Assembly: GCA_023254555.1 (NCBI GenBank)
Contig: JALRLI010000044.1
Location: forward strand, 1 to 8,572
Origin: Microbacteriaceae bacterium
GTDB lineage: Bacteria; Actinomycetota; Actinomycetes; Actinomycetales; Microbacteriaceae
Direction of reading: 5' to 3'
DNA length: 8,572 bases
Both the position numbers and the translations under genes were made by a program. The notes below the pieces were generated by a model. It had not been told where the DNA came from and ran no database searches. It saw only the letters and a list, made by a program, of their open reading frames with translations. Positions 1 to 6,563 of this stretch are shown in pieces. Numbering within the stretch: the first letter of the stretch is position 1; each line of letters opens with the position of its first letter.

Positions 1-1101
1 CTACTCACAAGTGTGGGCGACTCCAAAGACAAGCTCGCAATTTACCTGAATGAGTGTCGACGGATGGGTATCCAAGTTTTACCGCCCGACGTGAACCAGT
101 CCTATGTCAATTTCACCGCGGTTGGTGAAGATATCCGTTTCGGTCTGGGCGCCATTAGAAATGTTGGCGAGAACGTTGTTGAGGGAATCCGACAAGCTCG
201 GGAGGAAAAAGGCGCGTATACCTCGTTCCATGATTTCCTCGCAAAAGTTCCGCTCGGCGCTTTGAATAAAAAAACCGTGGAATCGCTCATCAAAGCCGGA
301 GCATTTGACTCGATAGCACCTGTGCGACGGGCACTCGCTGAGATTCATGAAGACGCGGTCGAGGCTGCGGCCTCCCTCAAGCGAAACGAGGCCAGCGGTC
401 AGGTAGACCTTTTTGGTGACCTGTTCACCGTCGAAGAAGTCGAGGCGCAGGTTCCTGATCGGCCTGAGTGGGCGAAGAAAGACAAGCTTGCGTTTGAGCG
501 AGAAATGCTCGGCTTATACGTTTCTGATCATCCACTTGCCGGCCTAGAAATCGTGCTCGCCAAACACTCCAGCTCAAGCGTCGAAGACGTGATGAATTCA
601 AGCTCAAACCTTGACGGTGAAACCGTGACCATTGCGGGTTTGATTACGAGCGCGCAGCACCGCACCGCAAAATCTGGAAATCAGTATGCGATGGTCACGC
701 TAGAGGACTTCAGCGGTGAGATCACGGCATTGTTTATGGGGAAAACCTATCTCGAATACCAGCAGGTTCTCAGTCCCGACGTGATTGCGGCTATTCGGGG
801 GAGGGTCAGTAGCAGAGATGACGGGATGGCAATTCATGCTTACTCAGTGAGCCTTCCCGATGTGTCTAAGGTTGAGCAGGACGGGCAGCTGACGATTTCG
901 GTGACCGATTCTCGAGCGACCGAAGCGGTCATGGGAGAGTTGAAGCAGATTCTCGACAGACATCCAGGTAGTAGCCAAGTGCTACTGAAAATTATCGGCT
1001 CGCAGAGCGCACGACTTTTTGAACTTCCGTTTGCAGTGACAGCAAACGCGGATCTATTCGGTGAGCTCAAAGGCCTGCTCGGGTCGAGGTGCCTGAGCTA
1101 G
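1..1101 (+). CDS. dnaE: DNA polymerase III subunit alpha, C-terminal part (5' truncated by window)
   Basis: This is the last 366 residues of the catalytic subunit of the replicative DNA polymerase. The frame is open from base 1 and the protein begins outside the window, so the polymerase palm and PHP domain are not visible. Seen in order: a segment starting LLTSVGDSKDK that is typical of the region after the fingers; a helix-hairpin-helix region near residues 84-108 (ALNKKTVESLIKAGAFDSI); GQVDLFG at residues 133-139, at the place of the internal beta-clamp motif of E. coli DnaE (QADMF); the conserved EREMLGLYVSDHPL at 166-179; an OB-fold at about 205-285; and a small C-terminal domain ending LLGSRCLS. 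The segment is intact, with no frameshift. The frame of the following hydrolase opens inside its last codons. The family assignment is firm. DnaE1 rather than the DnaE2/ImuC type is inferred from the clamp motif and tail. Confidence 0.96.
   Translation, partial: LLTSVGDSKDKLAIYLNECRRMGIQVLPPDVNQSYVNFTAVGEDIRFGLGAIRNVGENVVEGIRQAREEKGAYTSFHDFLAKVPLGALNKKTVESLIKAGAFDSIAPVRRALAEIHEDAVEAAASLKRNEASGQVDLFGDLFTVEEVEAQVPDRPEWAKKDKLAFEREMLGLYVSDHPLAGLEIVLAKHSSSSVEDVMNSSSNLDGETVTIAGLITSAQHRTAKSGNQYAMVTLEDFSGEITALFMGKTYLEYQQVLSPDVIAAIRGRVSSRDDGMAIHAYSVSLPDVSKVEQDGQLTISVTDSRATEAVMGELKQILDRHPGSSQVLLKIIGSQSARLFELPFAVTANADLFGELKGLLGSRCLS
400..414 (+). other. Internal beta-clamp-binding motif (QVDLF) of DnaE
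   Basis: Codons 134-138 of the visible DnaE part read Q-V-D-L-F. They sit in a linker after the helix-hairpin-helix and before the OB-fold. E. coli DnaE carries QADMF at the equivalent place, and that pentapeptide tethers the polymerase to the sliding clamp. The match to the clamp consensus (Q, two spacer residues, L/M, F) is seen in the sequence. The function is inferred from the family. Confidence 0.7.
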
Positions 1102-2156
1102 CGACTCAATGGCAGGATGGAGCTGTGGGCGCTTCAATGAATCTTGACCAGTCACAGGCCTGGCAACCAGACGTGCTCGGCGCCGGGTACGAATCGCGAA
1201 AAATCACGCTGACTCCAGACGAAGACCCAAACGAGGTTGTGACTGCAACCCTCGTCAGGGCGCCTAAGCCACGTTGGCGGGCGGAAAATTTCGGATCGAG
1301 TTCACACACAGACGTCCTCTACGTACACGGATGGAGTGACTATTTTTTCCAGACGCACCTTGCCGACTTCTGGAGAAGTCGAGGTGCACGATTTTACGCC
1401 TTAGATTTGAGACGCTATGGCCGGAATCTGCAACCAGACACGCTGCCAGGATACGTGGGCTCTCTAGACGTGTACGACGAAGAAATCCAAGCGGCCCTCG
1501 AGGTTATGGGCCATGGACAAGTGGGAAACTCAACTCGAAAACTGGTGCTCCTTGGGCACTCAACTGGTGGGTTGGTGCTCTCTCTCTGGGCATCGAGAAA
1601 CCCAGGCCGTGCATCCAGCCTCATTCTGAACAGTCCTTGGCTTGAGCTCCAAACGAGAGAGCTCGGGCGGCTGGTGCTCAGCCCGGTGATTGACTCGTTA
1701 GGAAGGTACCAGCCAAAAGTCGCTTTCAAAGTTTCTGAGCCCGGTTTTTATATGAGAACGCTGTCGGATCAGCTCGACGGAGAGTGGCCCATAAATCTTG
1801 ATTGGCACCCTGCGAGAAGTTTTCCTGTGTATCCGGGCTGGCTAAGTGCCATTACGAGTGCTCAACAGCAAGTCGCGAACGGCCTGTGGCTTCGCATTCC
1901 CACGCTCGTGCTCCTTTCCAGTCGCAGCATATTTTCCGCGAGTTGGCTTGAAGAAATGCGCAAGTCCGACACCGTTTTAGATGTCACTACGGTGGCAAAA
2001 CGTGCCCTGAACTTGGGTGACTGCACAACAGTAGTGCGAATTGAGGATGCGCTTCACGACGTGTTTTTATCAGCCCTGCCAATACGGGAGCGTGCCTTTG
2101 ATGCGGTAGCGCAATGGCTTGAGGGTTACGGATCTGACGAAAACAAACAGAAATAG
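1089..2156 (+). CDS. Alpha/beta hydrolase (serine hydrolase, lysophospholipase/S33-like)
   Basis: This is a probable soluble serine hydrolase of unknown substrate. It has the alpha/beta-hydrolase layout: an oxyanion-loop His-Gly at residues 80-81 (VLYVHGWSD), a nucleophile elbow GHSTG at 156-160 with Ser158, a candidate acid Asp294 or Asp298 (SDTVLDV), and a catalytic His323 in ALHDVFLS. There is no signal peptide or membrane span. The start is uncertain. GTG at 1089 overlaps the dnaE end by 13 nt and has no clear ribosome site. ATG at 1137 (residue 17) gives 339 residues, avoids the overlap, and leaves a short lead before W-Q-P-D-V-L-G, which I recall as the conserved beginning of actinobacterial homologues. 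It is followed after 30 nt by nadE. The fold and triad are well supported; calling it an esterase, lipase or aminopeptidase would be a guess. Confidence 0.88.
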   Translation: MPELATQWQDGAVGASMNLDQSQAWQPDVLGAGYESRKITLTPDEDPNEVVTATLVRAPKPRWRAENFGSSSHTDVLYVHGWSDYFFQTHLADFWRSRGARFYALDLRRYGRNLQPDTLPGYVGSLDVYDEEIQAALEVMGHGQVGNSTRKLVLLGHSTGGLVLSLWASRNPGRASSLILNSPWLELQTRELGRLVLSPVIDSLGRYQPKVAFKVSEPGFYMRTLSDQLDGEWPINLDWHPARSFPVYPGWLSAITSAQQQVANGLWLRIPTLVLLSSRSIFSASWLEEMRKSDTVLDVTTVAKRALNLGDCTTVVRIEDALHDVFLSALPIRERAFDAVAQWLEGYGSDENKQK

Positions 2157-2172
2157 AATCAGAACACTCACA

Positions 2173-2179
2173 GAGAGGA
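2173..2179 (+). promoter_or_regulatory. Ribosome binding site of nadE
   Basis: GAGAGGA lies 7 nt before the ATG at 2187. It is one of the clearest Shine-Dalgarno sequences in the window and fixes the nadE start within the 30-nt gap after the hydrolase. Confidence 0.7.
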
Positions 2180-2186
2180 CTCGTAC

Positions 2187-3035
2187 ATGGTGGAACTCAG
2201 CGAGCTCAGAAAGCGCATCATCGCTGATTTAAGGGTAAAGCCGGTCATCGATGCTGAGTACGAAGCGGTGTCGCGAATTGATTTCATCAAGACGTATGCG
2301 CGCTTGGCAAACGCCAAAGGTTTGGTGCTGGGTATTAGCGGAGGACAAGATTCTACGCTGGCGGGCCGCTTGTGCCAATTAGCGGCGGAGCAATTGCGAG
2401 TCGAAGGGTACGATTTCGAGTTCATCGCGGTTCGATTACCCTACAAAGTTCAGCGAGACGAAGTTGAAGCTCAGCGCGCGCTACAGTTCATCCGACCGGA
2501 CACGACGATCACCTATAACATCGCAGACGCGGTTGACGAAGCGTCTTCGGAAATTGAAGATGCTACCGGCGTTTCGCTCGGTGACTTTCACAAGGGGAAC
2601 GTCAAAGCACGAATGCGTATGATCGCTCAATTCGCAATCGCGGGTGAGCGGCAAATGCTCGTTGTCGGTACCGACCACGCTGCGGAGGCTGTCACCGGAT
2701 TTTTTACAAAGTTCGGTGATGGCGCGGCTGATCTTGTGCCCCTCGACGGACTCACGAAGGGCCAGGGGGCACAGGTATTGGAGTACCTCGAGGCAGACTC
2801 GTCTTTTTGGCTCAAGACGCCAACCGCCGACTTGCTCGATAGTGTGCCCGGCCAAAGCGACGAAGTCTCACTAGGTGTCTCGTATCAGCAGATTGATGCT
2901 TACCTCACCGGTCAAGAAGTGTCACATGAAGTCTCAAGCATCATTGAGCGCAGGTTTCTCGCAACCGAACACAAGAGACACTTGCCCGTTTCACTCGCAG
3001 ACTCGTGGTGGCGGGAGGATGAGAAATGGCGATAG
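2187..3035 (+). CDS. nadE: NAD synthetase, ammonia-dependent type
   Basis: The enzyme amidates nicotinic acid adenine dinucleotide to NAD, using ATP and ammonia, the last step of NAD synthesis. At 282 residues it matches the short, single-domain family (E. coli NadE is 275). It lacks the N-terminal glutaminase domain of the long glutamine-dependent form known from mycobacteria, so ammonia is presumably taken directly. Visible motifs: the ATP pyrophosphatase P-loop SGGQDST at 51-57, KGNVKARMRM at 136-145, the GTDHAAEAVTGFFTKFGDG segment at 161-179, TPTADLLD at 211-218, DE at 225-226, and the C-terminal KRHLPVS at 263-269. All are intact. The ATG at 2187 has a good ribosome site. Its last 10 nt overlap the msrA start, so the two are likely translated from one message. 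Confidence 0.97.
   Translation: MVELSELRKRIIADLRVKPVIDAEYEAVSRIDFIKTYARLANAKGLVLGISGGQDSTLAGRLCQLAAEQLRVEGYDFEFIAVRLPYKVQRDEVEAQRALQFIRPDTTITYNIADAVDEASSEIEDATGVSLGDFHKGNVKARMRMIAQFAIAGERQMLVVGTDHAAEAVTGFFTKFGDGAADLVPLDGLTKGQGAQVLEYLEADSSFWLKTPTADLLDSVPGQSDEVSLGVSYQQIDAYLTGQEVSHEVSSIIERRFLATEHKRHLPVSLADSWWREDEKWR
3013..3019 (+). promoter_or_regulatory. Ribosome binding site of msrA, inside nadE
   Basis: GGGAGGA lies 6 nt before the ATG at 3026 and within the last codons of nadE. It decides the msrA start and supports translational coupling between the two genes. Confidence 0.75.
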
Positions 3036-3553
3036 AAACTTACGTTCTCGGCGGCGGCTGCTTCTGGTGTTTGGACGCCGTCTACCGTGATGTGAAAGGT
3101 GTCATTGACGTCATTTCTGGCTATGCAGGAGGTGAAACGCCCCACCCGACGTATGAGCAGGTTTGCGCAGGAATGACTGGTCATGCTGAAGTCGTGGCTG
3201 TTTCATTCGATGATGAAATTGTGCCAGCAGACGTGATTCTCGATATCTTCTTCACTCTGCATGATCCAACGCAACTGAATAGACAGGGGAACGACATTGG
3301 GACTCAATACCGTTCCATCATGCTCTACCGAAATGCCGAGCAGCGGCAGAAATTTGAAGAAGCGCTCGCTCGCGCACAGACTTGGTGGCCGCAGCCGATT
3401 GTGACTCGGGTTGAGCCCATCACTGAATTCTTTGAAGCTGAGCAATACCATCAGAATTTCTTCGCAAAAAATCCTAACCAGGGATACTGCCTCGCAGTGA
3501 GCGTTCCAAAAGTGAATAAGGTTCGGGCGGCATTCGCGAAGTTCGTTCGTTAG
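3026..3553 (+). CDS. msrA: Peptide-methionine (S)-S-oxide reductase MsrA
   Basis: This enzyme reduces the S-epimer of methionine sulfoxide in proteins and free methionine, repairing oxidative damage in the cytoplasm. The family motif GCFWC is at residues 11-15, with Cys12 as the catalytic residue that forms the sulfenic acid. Other conserved parts are SGYAGG at 31-36, GHAEVV at 52-57 with the acidic Glu55, the DPTQLNRQGNDIGTQYRS segment at 80-97, and HQNFFAKNPNQGYC at 142-155 with Cys155. Cys15 and Cys155 are the candidate resolving cysteines. At 175 residues it is a normal single-domain MsrA with no fused MsrB. No msrB is seen nearby. Its start overlaps nadE by 10 nt, and a 161-nt spacer follows. 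Confidence 0.97.
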   Translation: MAIETYVLGGGCFWCLDAVYRDVKGVIDVISGYAGGETPHPTYEQVCAGMTGHAEVVAVSFDDEIVPADVILDIFFTLHDPTQLNRQGNDIGTQYRSIMLYRNAEQRQKFEEALARAQTWWPQPIVTRVEPITEFFEAEQYHQNFFAKNPNQGYCLAVSVPKVNKVRAAFAKFVR

Positions 3554-3593
3554 TTTTACTTCCCTCCACAGGGTGAGTTGCCGCTTCCCTAGC

Positions 3594-3604
3594 CACAATT
3601 TGTG
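3594..3604. repeat. Short inverted repeat CACAA-N-TTGTG in the msrA-ssb spacer
   Basis: There is a perfect 5+1+5 palindrome about 110 nt before the ssb start. It could be half-sites for a regulator, but its length is compatible with chance and I recognise no known operator. Confidence 0.25.
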
Positions 3605-3648
3605 CTCTCAAGCCTCATCAACTCACATCTGCAGAGAGTCTTGTCGAC

Positions 3649-3689
3649 GAGGCGCCGACAAATTCCCGGGCACGAGTGGTCGGCGTCTC
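3649..3689 (+). promoter_or_regulatory. Stem-loop in the presumed ssb leader
   Basis: GAGGCGCCGAC (3649-3659) pairs over 11 positions with GTCGGCGTCTC (3679-3689), with one G-T wobble and a 19-nt loop. The stem is GC rich. It ends 13 nt before the AAGGAG site of ssb. No T-run follows, so it is not a classical intrinsic terminator, but U-less terminators occur in actinobacteria. It could end msrA transcription, or be a leader structure acting on ssb. The rest of the 3554-3714 spacer holds no open frame I can support and no convincing -35/-10 pair. Confidence 0.5.
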
Positions 3690-3702
3690 ACCAATCAGAT
3701 TC

Positions 3703-3708
3703 AAGGAG
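3703..3708 (+). promoter_or_regulatory. Ribosome binding site of ssb
   Basis: AAGGAG lies 6 nt before the ATG at 3715, a strong site that fixes the start of the SSB gene. Confidence 0.75.
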
Positions 3709-3714
3709 TAAAAC

Positions 3715-4215
3715 ATGACCGATCAAATTTGTGTGAGTGGCCTCGTCGCTACCGAACCGAGATTCATCTCAACGAGCGAAGGGCTTTCGATTTGTTCCTT
3801 TCGCCTTGCGTCACCACAGCGCTATTTCAACAAAACAGAAAACCAGTGGGTTGACGGTGAAACAAACTGGTACACAGTCACCGCTTTTAGACAGTCCGCA
3901 GAAAATGCCGCCGAATCAGTGCACAAAGGAGATCGGCTCGTCCTCAGCGGAAAATTGCGGTTGCGCCAGTGGGAGCGAGACGATAAATCCGGAATGAGCG
4001 CTGAAATAGAGGCGGATGCTCTTGGTCACGACCTACGGTGGGGAACCACTGTGGTAACGAGAAGCATGCGTTCGGAGTCACACTTAGTCGGTGAATCAGG
4101 GGTGCCAGACGAACCGCAAGATGCTCTAAACGACAGCCAGTTACCGACAGAGAGCAATGGCGCACTAAAGTCCAAGAAGACTGTTCAGCGCGAGGTGGAA
4201 CCGGTCCCGTTTTAG
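3715..4215 (+). CDS. ssb: Single-stranded DNA-binding protein, probable secondary paralogue
   Basis: This is an OB-fold protein that coats single-stranded DNA. Residues 1-110 form the SSB domain: VSGLVATEP at 7-15, the FRLASPQRYFNK segment at 29-40, NWYTVTAFRQSAENA at 51-65, KGDRLVLSGKLRLRQW at 71-86. Trp52 and Trp86 match the positions of DNA-stacking Trp54 and Trp88 of E. coli SSB. Residues 111-166 are a polar, probably disordered tail. The tip is E-V-E-P-V-P-F, which keeps the terminal Pro-Phe of the partner-binding tip but has fewer acidic residues than the usual D-D-D-I-P-F. It is not flanked by rpsF or rpsR, the usual neighbours of the main actinobacterial ssb, so I infer it is a second copy comparable to SsbB-type paralogues. 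A hairpin precedes it and another follows. Confidence 0.9.
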   Translation: MTDQICVSGLVATEPRFISTSEGLSICSFRLASPQRYFNKTENQWVDGETNWYTVTAFRQSAENAAESVHKGDRLVLSGKLRLRQWERDDKSGMSAEIEADALGHDLRWGTTVVTRSMRSESHLVGESGVPDEPQDALNDSQLPTESNGALKSKKTVQREVEPVPF

Positions 4216-4235
4216 CGGAATGAGGGACTTCAAGG

Positions 4236-4258
4236 TGGGTAATCGGGATGATTACTCA
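4236..4258 (+). terminator. Candidate terminator hairpin after ssb
   Basis: A 9-bp stem pairs 4236-4244 with 4250-4258 (core GTAATC/GATTAC, one G-T wobble) around a 5-nt loop GGGAT. It begins 21 nt after the ssb stop. There is no T-run behind it, so it would be a U-less type if it terminates. It would separate ssb from the next gene. I see no clear promoter between it and the GTG at 4302. Confidence 0.45.
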
Positions 4259-4301
4259 TGGGCTCACTCAAAATTCAGCAGAGCTCGAATAGGCTTCTTT
4301 C

Positions 4302-4829
4302 GTGACTAAGTTCTCGATTACCCGCCTGAAGTCTCCTGGCTTGACGTTTCTGATTGTGGGAATCGTGCTGGTGATTATCTCTGCGGTGCTCGTCGCGTTT
4401 GCTGCTGCTGGTGGGTTCGGGCGATCGGAGTCTCCTGCCACGAACGCGGGCACCGTTGTCGAAACGCCCGAGAACACTGTCGAACCCAAACCCAAGTTCG
4501 TTGAGGGTGGCACCGCGTTTGAGAATGAAGCATACTTCAGCTGGTCGTTGCGAAAAGCGATTCGCGAGGGCATGAAAGTCAACGGGGTTGAGGTGGTGAA
4601 CGTTCTCGCCGCAGCCGGCTTCGACAAGGCCGCCATGCAGGTGAGTTTCGATAAAACGAAGACCAATTTGACTGCCGACAATATTTTCGTTTCGGTTCGA
4701 GTCAATGACCAATGTCTGCTCGGCCAAGTCGTGTCCGAGGATAAAAGCGTTGCGGTTGATGTTCAGCCAGTCGTTGGGCCCAACAAAGATATTTGCCTCA
4801 TAGGGAAGACGCGTCCCATCGACTGGTGA
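4302..4829 (+). CDS. Single-pass membrane protein of unknown function (possibly DUF6993-like)
   Basis: I do not recognise a function. The 175-residue protein has a short basic start (MTKFSITRLK), one strongly hydrophobic span at about 14-37, then a Pro/Thr/Glu-rich linker (about 42-68) and a compact domain (about 70-175) predicted to lie outside the membrane. There is no lipobox and no signal-peptidase site I trust, so it is probably an anchored protein. The domain has two cysteines in similar settings, C-L-L-G at 138-141 and C-L-I-G at 165-168, a possible disulfide pair. An in-frame stop at 4290-4292 leaves the GTG at 4302 as the first start, with only a weak ribosome site. It lies 19 nt before ettA and may be co-transcribed with it. 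I recall a similar small membrane protein beside ettA in Microbacteriaceae, but the family name is from memory and unverified. Confidence 0.75.
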   Translation: MTKFSITRLKSPGLTFLIVGIVLVIISAVLVAFAAAGGFGRSESPATNAGTVVETPENTVEPKPKFVEGGTAFENEAYFSWSLRKAIREGMKVNGVEVVNVLAAAGFDKAAMQVSFDKTKTNLTADNIFVSVRVNDQCLLGQVVSEDKSVAVDVQPVVGPNKDICLIGKTRPIDW

Positions 4830-4848
4830 GCAATAGACTGGTAGAGAT

Positions 4849-6531
4849 ATGGCTGAATACATCTACCAAATGGTGCGCGCTCGTAAGGCGCACGGCGACA
4901 AAGTAATTCTCGACGACGTCACTATGGCGTTCCTTCCTGGCGCGAAGATTGGTGTCGTGGGGCCGAATGGCGCCGGTAAGTCCACGATTCTGAAGATTAT
5001 GGCAGGACTCGATACCCCTTCGAACGGTGAAGCGACCCTGACTCCGGGCTTCACTGTTGGAATTCTGATGCAAGAGCCTGAGCTCGATGAAGAGAAGACC
5101 GTTCTCGAAAACGTGCAACAGGGTGTCGGCGATATTAAAGGGAAGCTGGACAGATTTAACGAAATATCTGCACAAATGGCTGAGCCCGACGCTGATTACG
5201 ACACCTTGCTTGCTGAGATGGGGGAGCTTCAGGAAGCGATTGACGCGGCAGACGCTTGGGATCTTGACTCGCAACTAGAGCAAGCAATGGATGCTCTGCG
5301 ATGCCCGCCCTCAGACGCAATCATTAGCCACCTCTCGGGCGGTGAAAAACGTCGTGTGGCGCTCTGTAAGTTGCTACTCGAAAAACCAGACCTCTTGCTC
5401 TTGGACGAGCCAACGAACCACCTCGATGCGGAGAGCGTGCTCTGGTTAGAGCAGCACCTCGCGAAGTATCCCGGTGCAGTTATGGCAGTCACTCACGATA
5501 GATACTTCCTCGATCACGTTGCCGGGTGGATTTGTGAAGTTGACCGTGGTCGTCTCTACCCTTACGAGGGCAACTACTCCACGTATCTTGAGAAGAAGGC
5601 TGAACGCCTTGAAATTCAAGGTAAAAAAGACGCAAAGCTTGCTAAACGGCTTTCTGAAGAGCTTGAGTGGGTGCGATCCAATGCCAAGGGCCGCCAAGCA
5701 AAATCCAAAGCTCGTCTCGCGCGTTATGAAGAGATGGCGGCAGAAGCGGAACGCACTCGCAAGCTTGACTTCGAAGAAATTCAGATTCCAGCGGGTCCTC
5801 GACTGGGAAATTTGGTTCTTGAAGCCAAAAATCTTGAGAAAGGCTTCGGGGAGCGGGTCTTGATTGACGGACTCAGCTTCAGTCTGCCGAGAAATGGAAT
5901 CGTCGGAATTATCGGTCCGAACGGTGTAGGTAAGACAACCTTGTTCAAAACGATCGTGGGGCTGGAACCACTCGATGGCGGCGAACTCAAGATTGGCGAG
6001 ACCGTCAAGATGAGTTATGTCGACCAATCTCGCGGCGGAATTGACCCGAAGAAGACTGTCTGGGAAGTTGTATCAGATGGCTTGGATTACATCCAGGTTG
6101 GAAACACTGAGATACCATCTCGAGCCTACGTCTCAACGTTCGGTTTCAAAGGACCAGATCAACAAAAACCCGCTGGCGTGCTTTCAGGTGGAGAACGAAA
6201 CCGATTAAACCTGGCGCTCACGCTGAAGCAGGGTGGCAACCTCCTGCTGCTCGACGAGCCCACCAACGATCTCGACGTGGAAACGCTGTCCAGCCTTGAG
6301 AACGCGCTGTTAGAGTTCCCCGGCTGTGCGGTCGTGATTACTCACGATAGATGGTTCTTGGATCGAATCGCGACGCACATTCTCGCCTATGAAGGAACTG
6401 ATGAGAACCCGGCGAATTGGTACTGGTTTGAAGGTAACTTTGAAGCGTATGAGGAGAACAAAGTTTCGCGTTTAGGTGCCGATGCCGCTCGCCCCTCTCG
6501 GGTTACGTACCGAAAACTGACTCGCGACTAA
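4849..6531 (+). CDS. ettA: Energy-dependent translational throttle protein EttA (ABC-F ATPase)
   Basis: This cytoplasmic ABC-F protein binds the ribosomal E site and, in E. coli, gates the first elongation step according to the ATP/ADP ratio. It has two ABC domains and no membrane segment. Domain 1: Walker A GPNGAGKST at 38-46, the arm insertion at about 95-150 that marks EttA, signature LSGGE at 162-166, LLLLDEPTNHLD with Glu187, and THD at 215-217. The charged P-site tRNA-interaction linker is about 240-320 (EGNYSTYLEKKAERL, ELEWVRSNAKGRQAKSKARL). Domain 2: GPNGVGKTT at 356-364, LSGGE at 445-449, LLLLDEPTNDLD with Glu470, THD at 498-500. At 560 residues it matches E. coli EttA (555) and both catalytic glutamates are present. 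It is not a resistance-type ABC-F, judging by the arm and linker. Confidence 0.97.
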   Translation: MAEYIYQMVRARKAHGDKVILDDVTMAFLPGAKIGVVGPNGAGKSTILKIMAGLDTPSNGEATLTPGFTVGILMQEPELDEEKTVLENVQQGVGDIKGKLDRFNEISAQMAEPDADYDTLLAEMGELQEAIDAADAWDLDSQLEQAMDALRCPPSDAIISHLSGGEKRRVALCKLLLEKPDLLLLDEPTNHLDAESVLWLEQHLAKYPGAVMAVTHDRYFLDHVAGWICEVDRGRLYPYEGNYSTYLEKKAERLEIQGKKDAKLAKRLSEELEWVRSNAKGRQAKSKARLARYEEMAAEAERTRKLDFEEIQIPAGPRLGNLVLEAKNLEKGFGERVLIDGLSFSLPRNGIVGIIGPNGVGKTTLFKTIVGLEPLDGGELKIGETVKMSYVDQSRGGIDPKKTVWEVVSDGLDYIQVGNTEIPSRAYVSTFGFKGPDQQKPAGVLSGGERNRLNLALTLKQGGNLLLLDEPTNDLDVETLSSLENALLEFPGCAVVITHDRWFLDRIATHILAYEGTDENPANWYWFEGNFEAYEENKVSRLGADAARPSRVTYRKLTRD

Positions 6532-6563
6532 GCGATTCCCAGCCCAGAGCGAGTGGCAAATCA

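Noticed and set aside
3533..3550. TTCGCGAA and TTCG repeats near the msrA end as a possible LexA (SOS) box for ssb
   Set aside because: It does not fit the actinobacterial CGAAC-N4-GTTCG pattern, lies in msrA codons, and is about 170 nt from ssb.
3562..3590. CCCT/AGGG pairings just after msrA
   Set aside because: The stems are only 4 bp, mutually exclusive, and have no T-run. This is too weak to call a terminator.
3573..3854. 93-codon plus-strand frame across the msrA-ssb spacer and ssb start
   Set aside because: It overlaps the well-supported ssb start and its strong ribosome site in another frame. The peptide has no conserved look and no ribosome site of its own.
4773..4784. Perfect 12-bp palindrome GTTGGGCCCAAC
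   Set aside because: It is inside a coding region, and about two such palindromes are expected by chance in a window this size.
4275..4862. 195-codon minus-strand frame over the membrane protein gene
   Set aside because: The plus-strand frame has a coherent membrane span, linker and domain and fits the operon direction. The minus frame has no such organisation and would overlap the ettA start.
5446..6027. Long open frame (193 codons) on the minus strand inside ettA
   Set aside because: It lies fully antisense to the intact, strongly conserved EttA reading frame and shows no recognisable motif. It is a shadow of codon structure.
5491..6353. Repeated ACTCACGATAGAT in two places of ettA
   Set aside because: Both copies encode the T-H-D-R switch region of the two homologous ABC domains, so this is internal domain duplication and not a mobile repeat.
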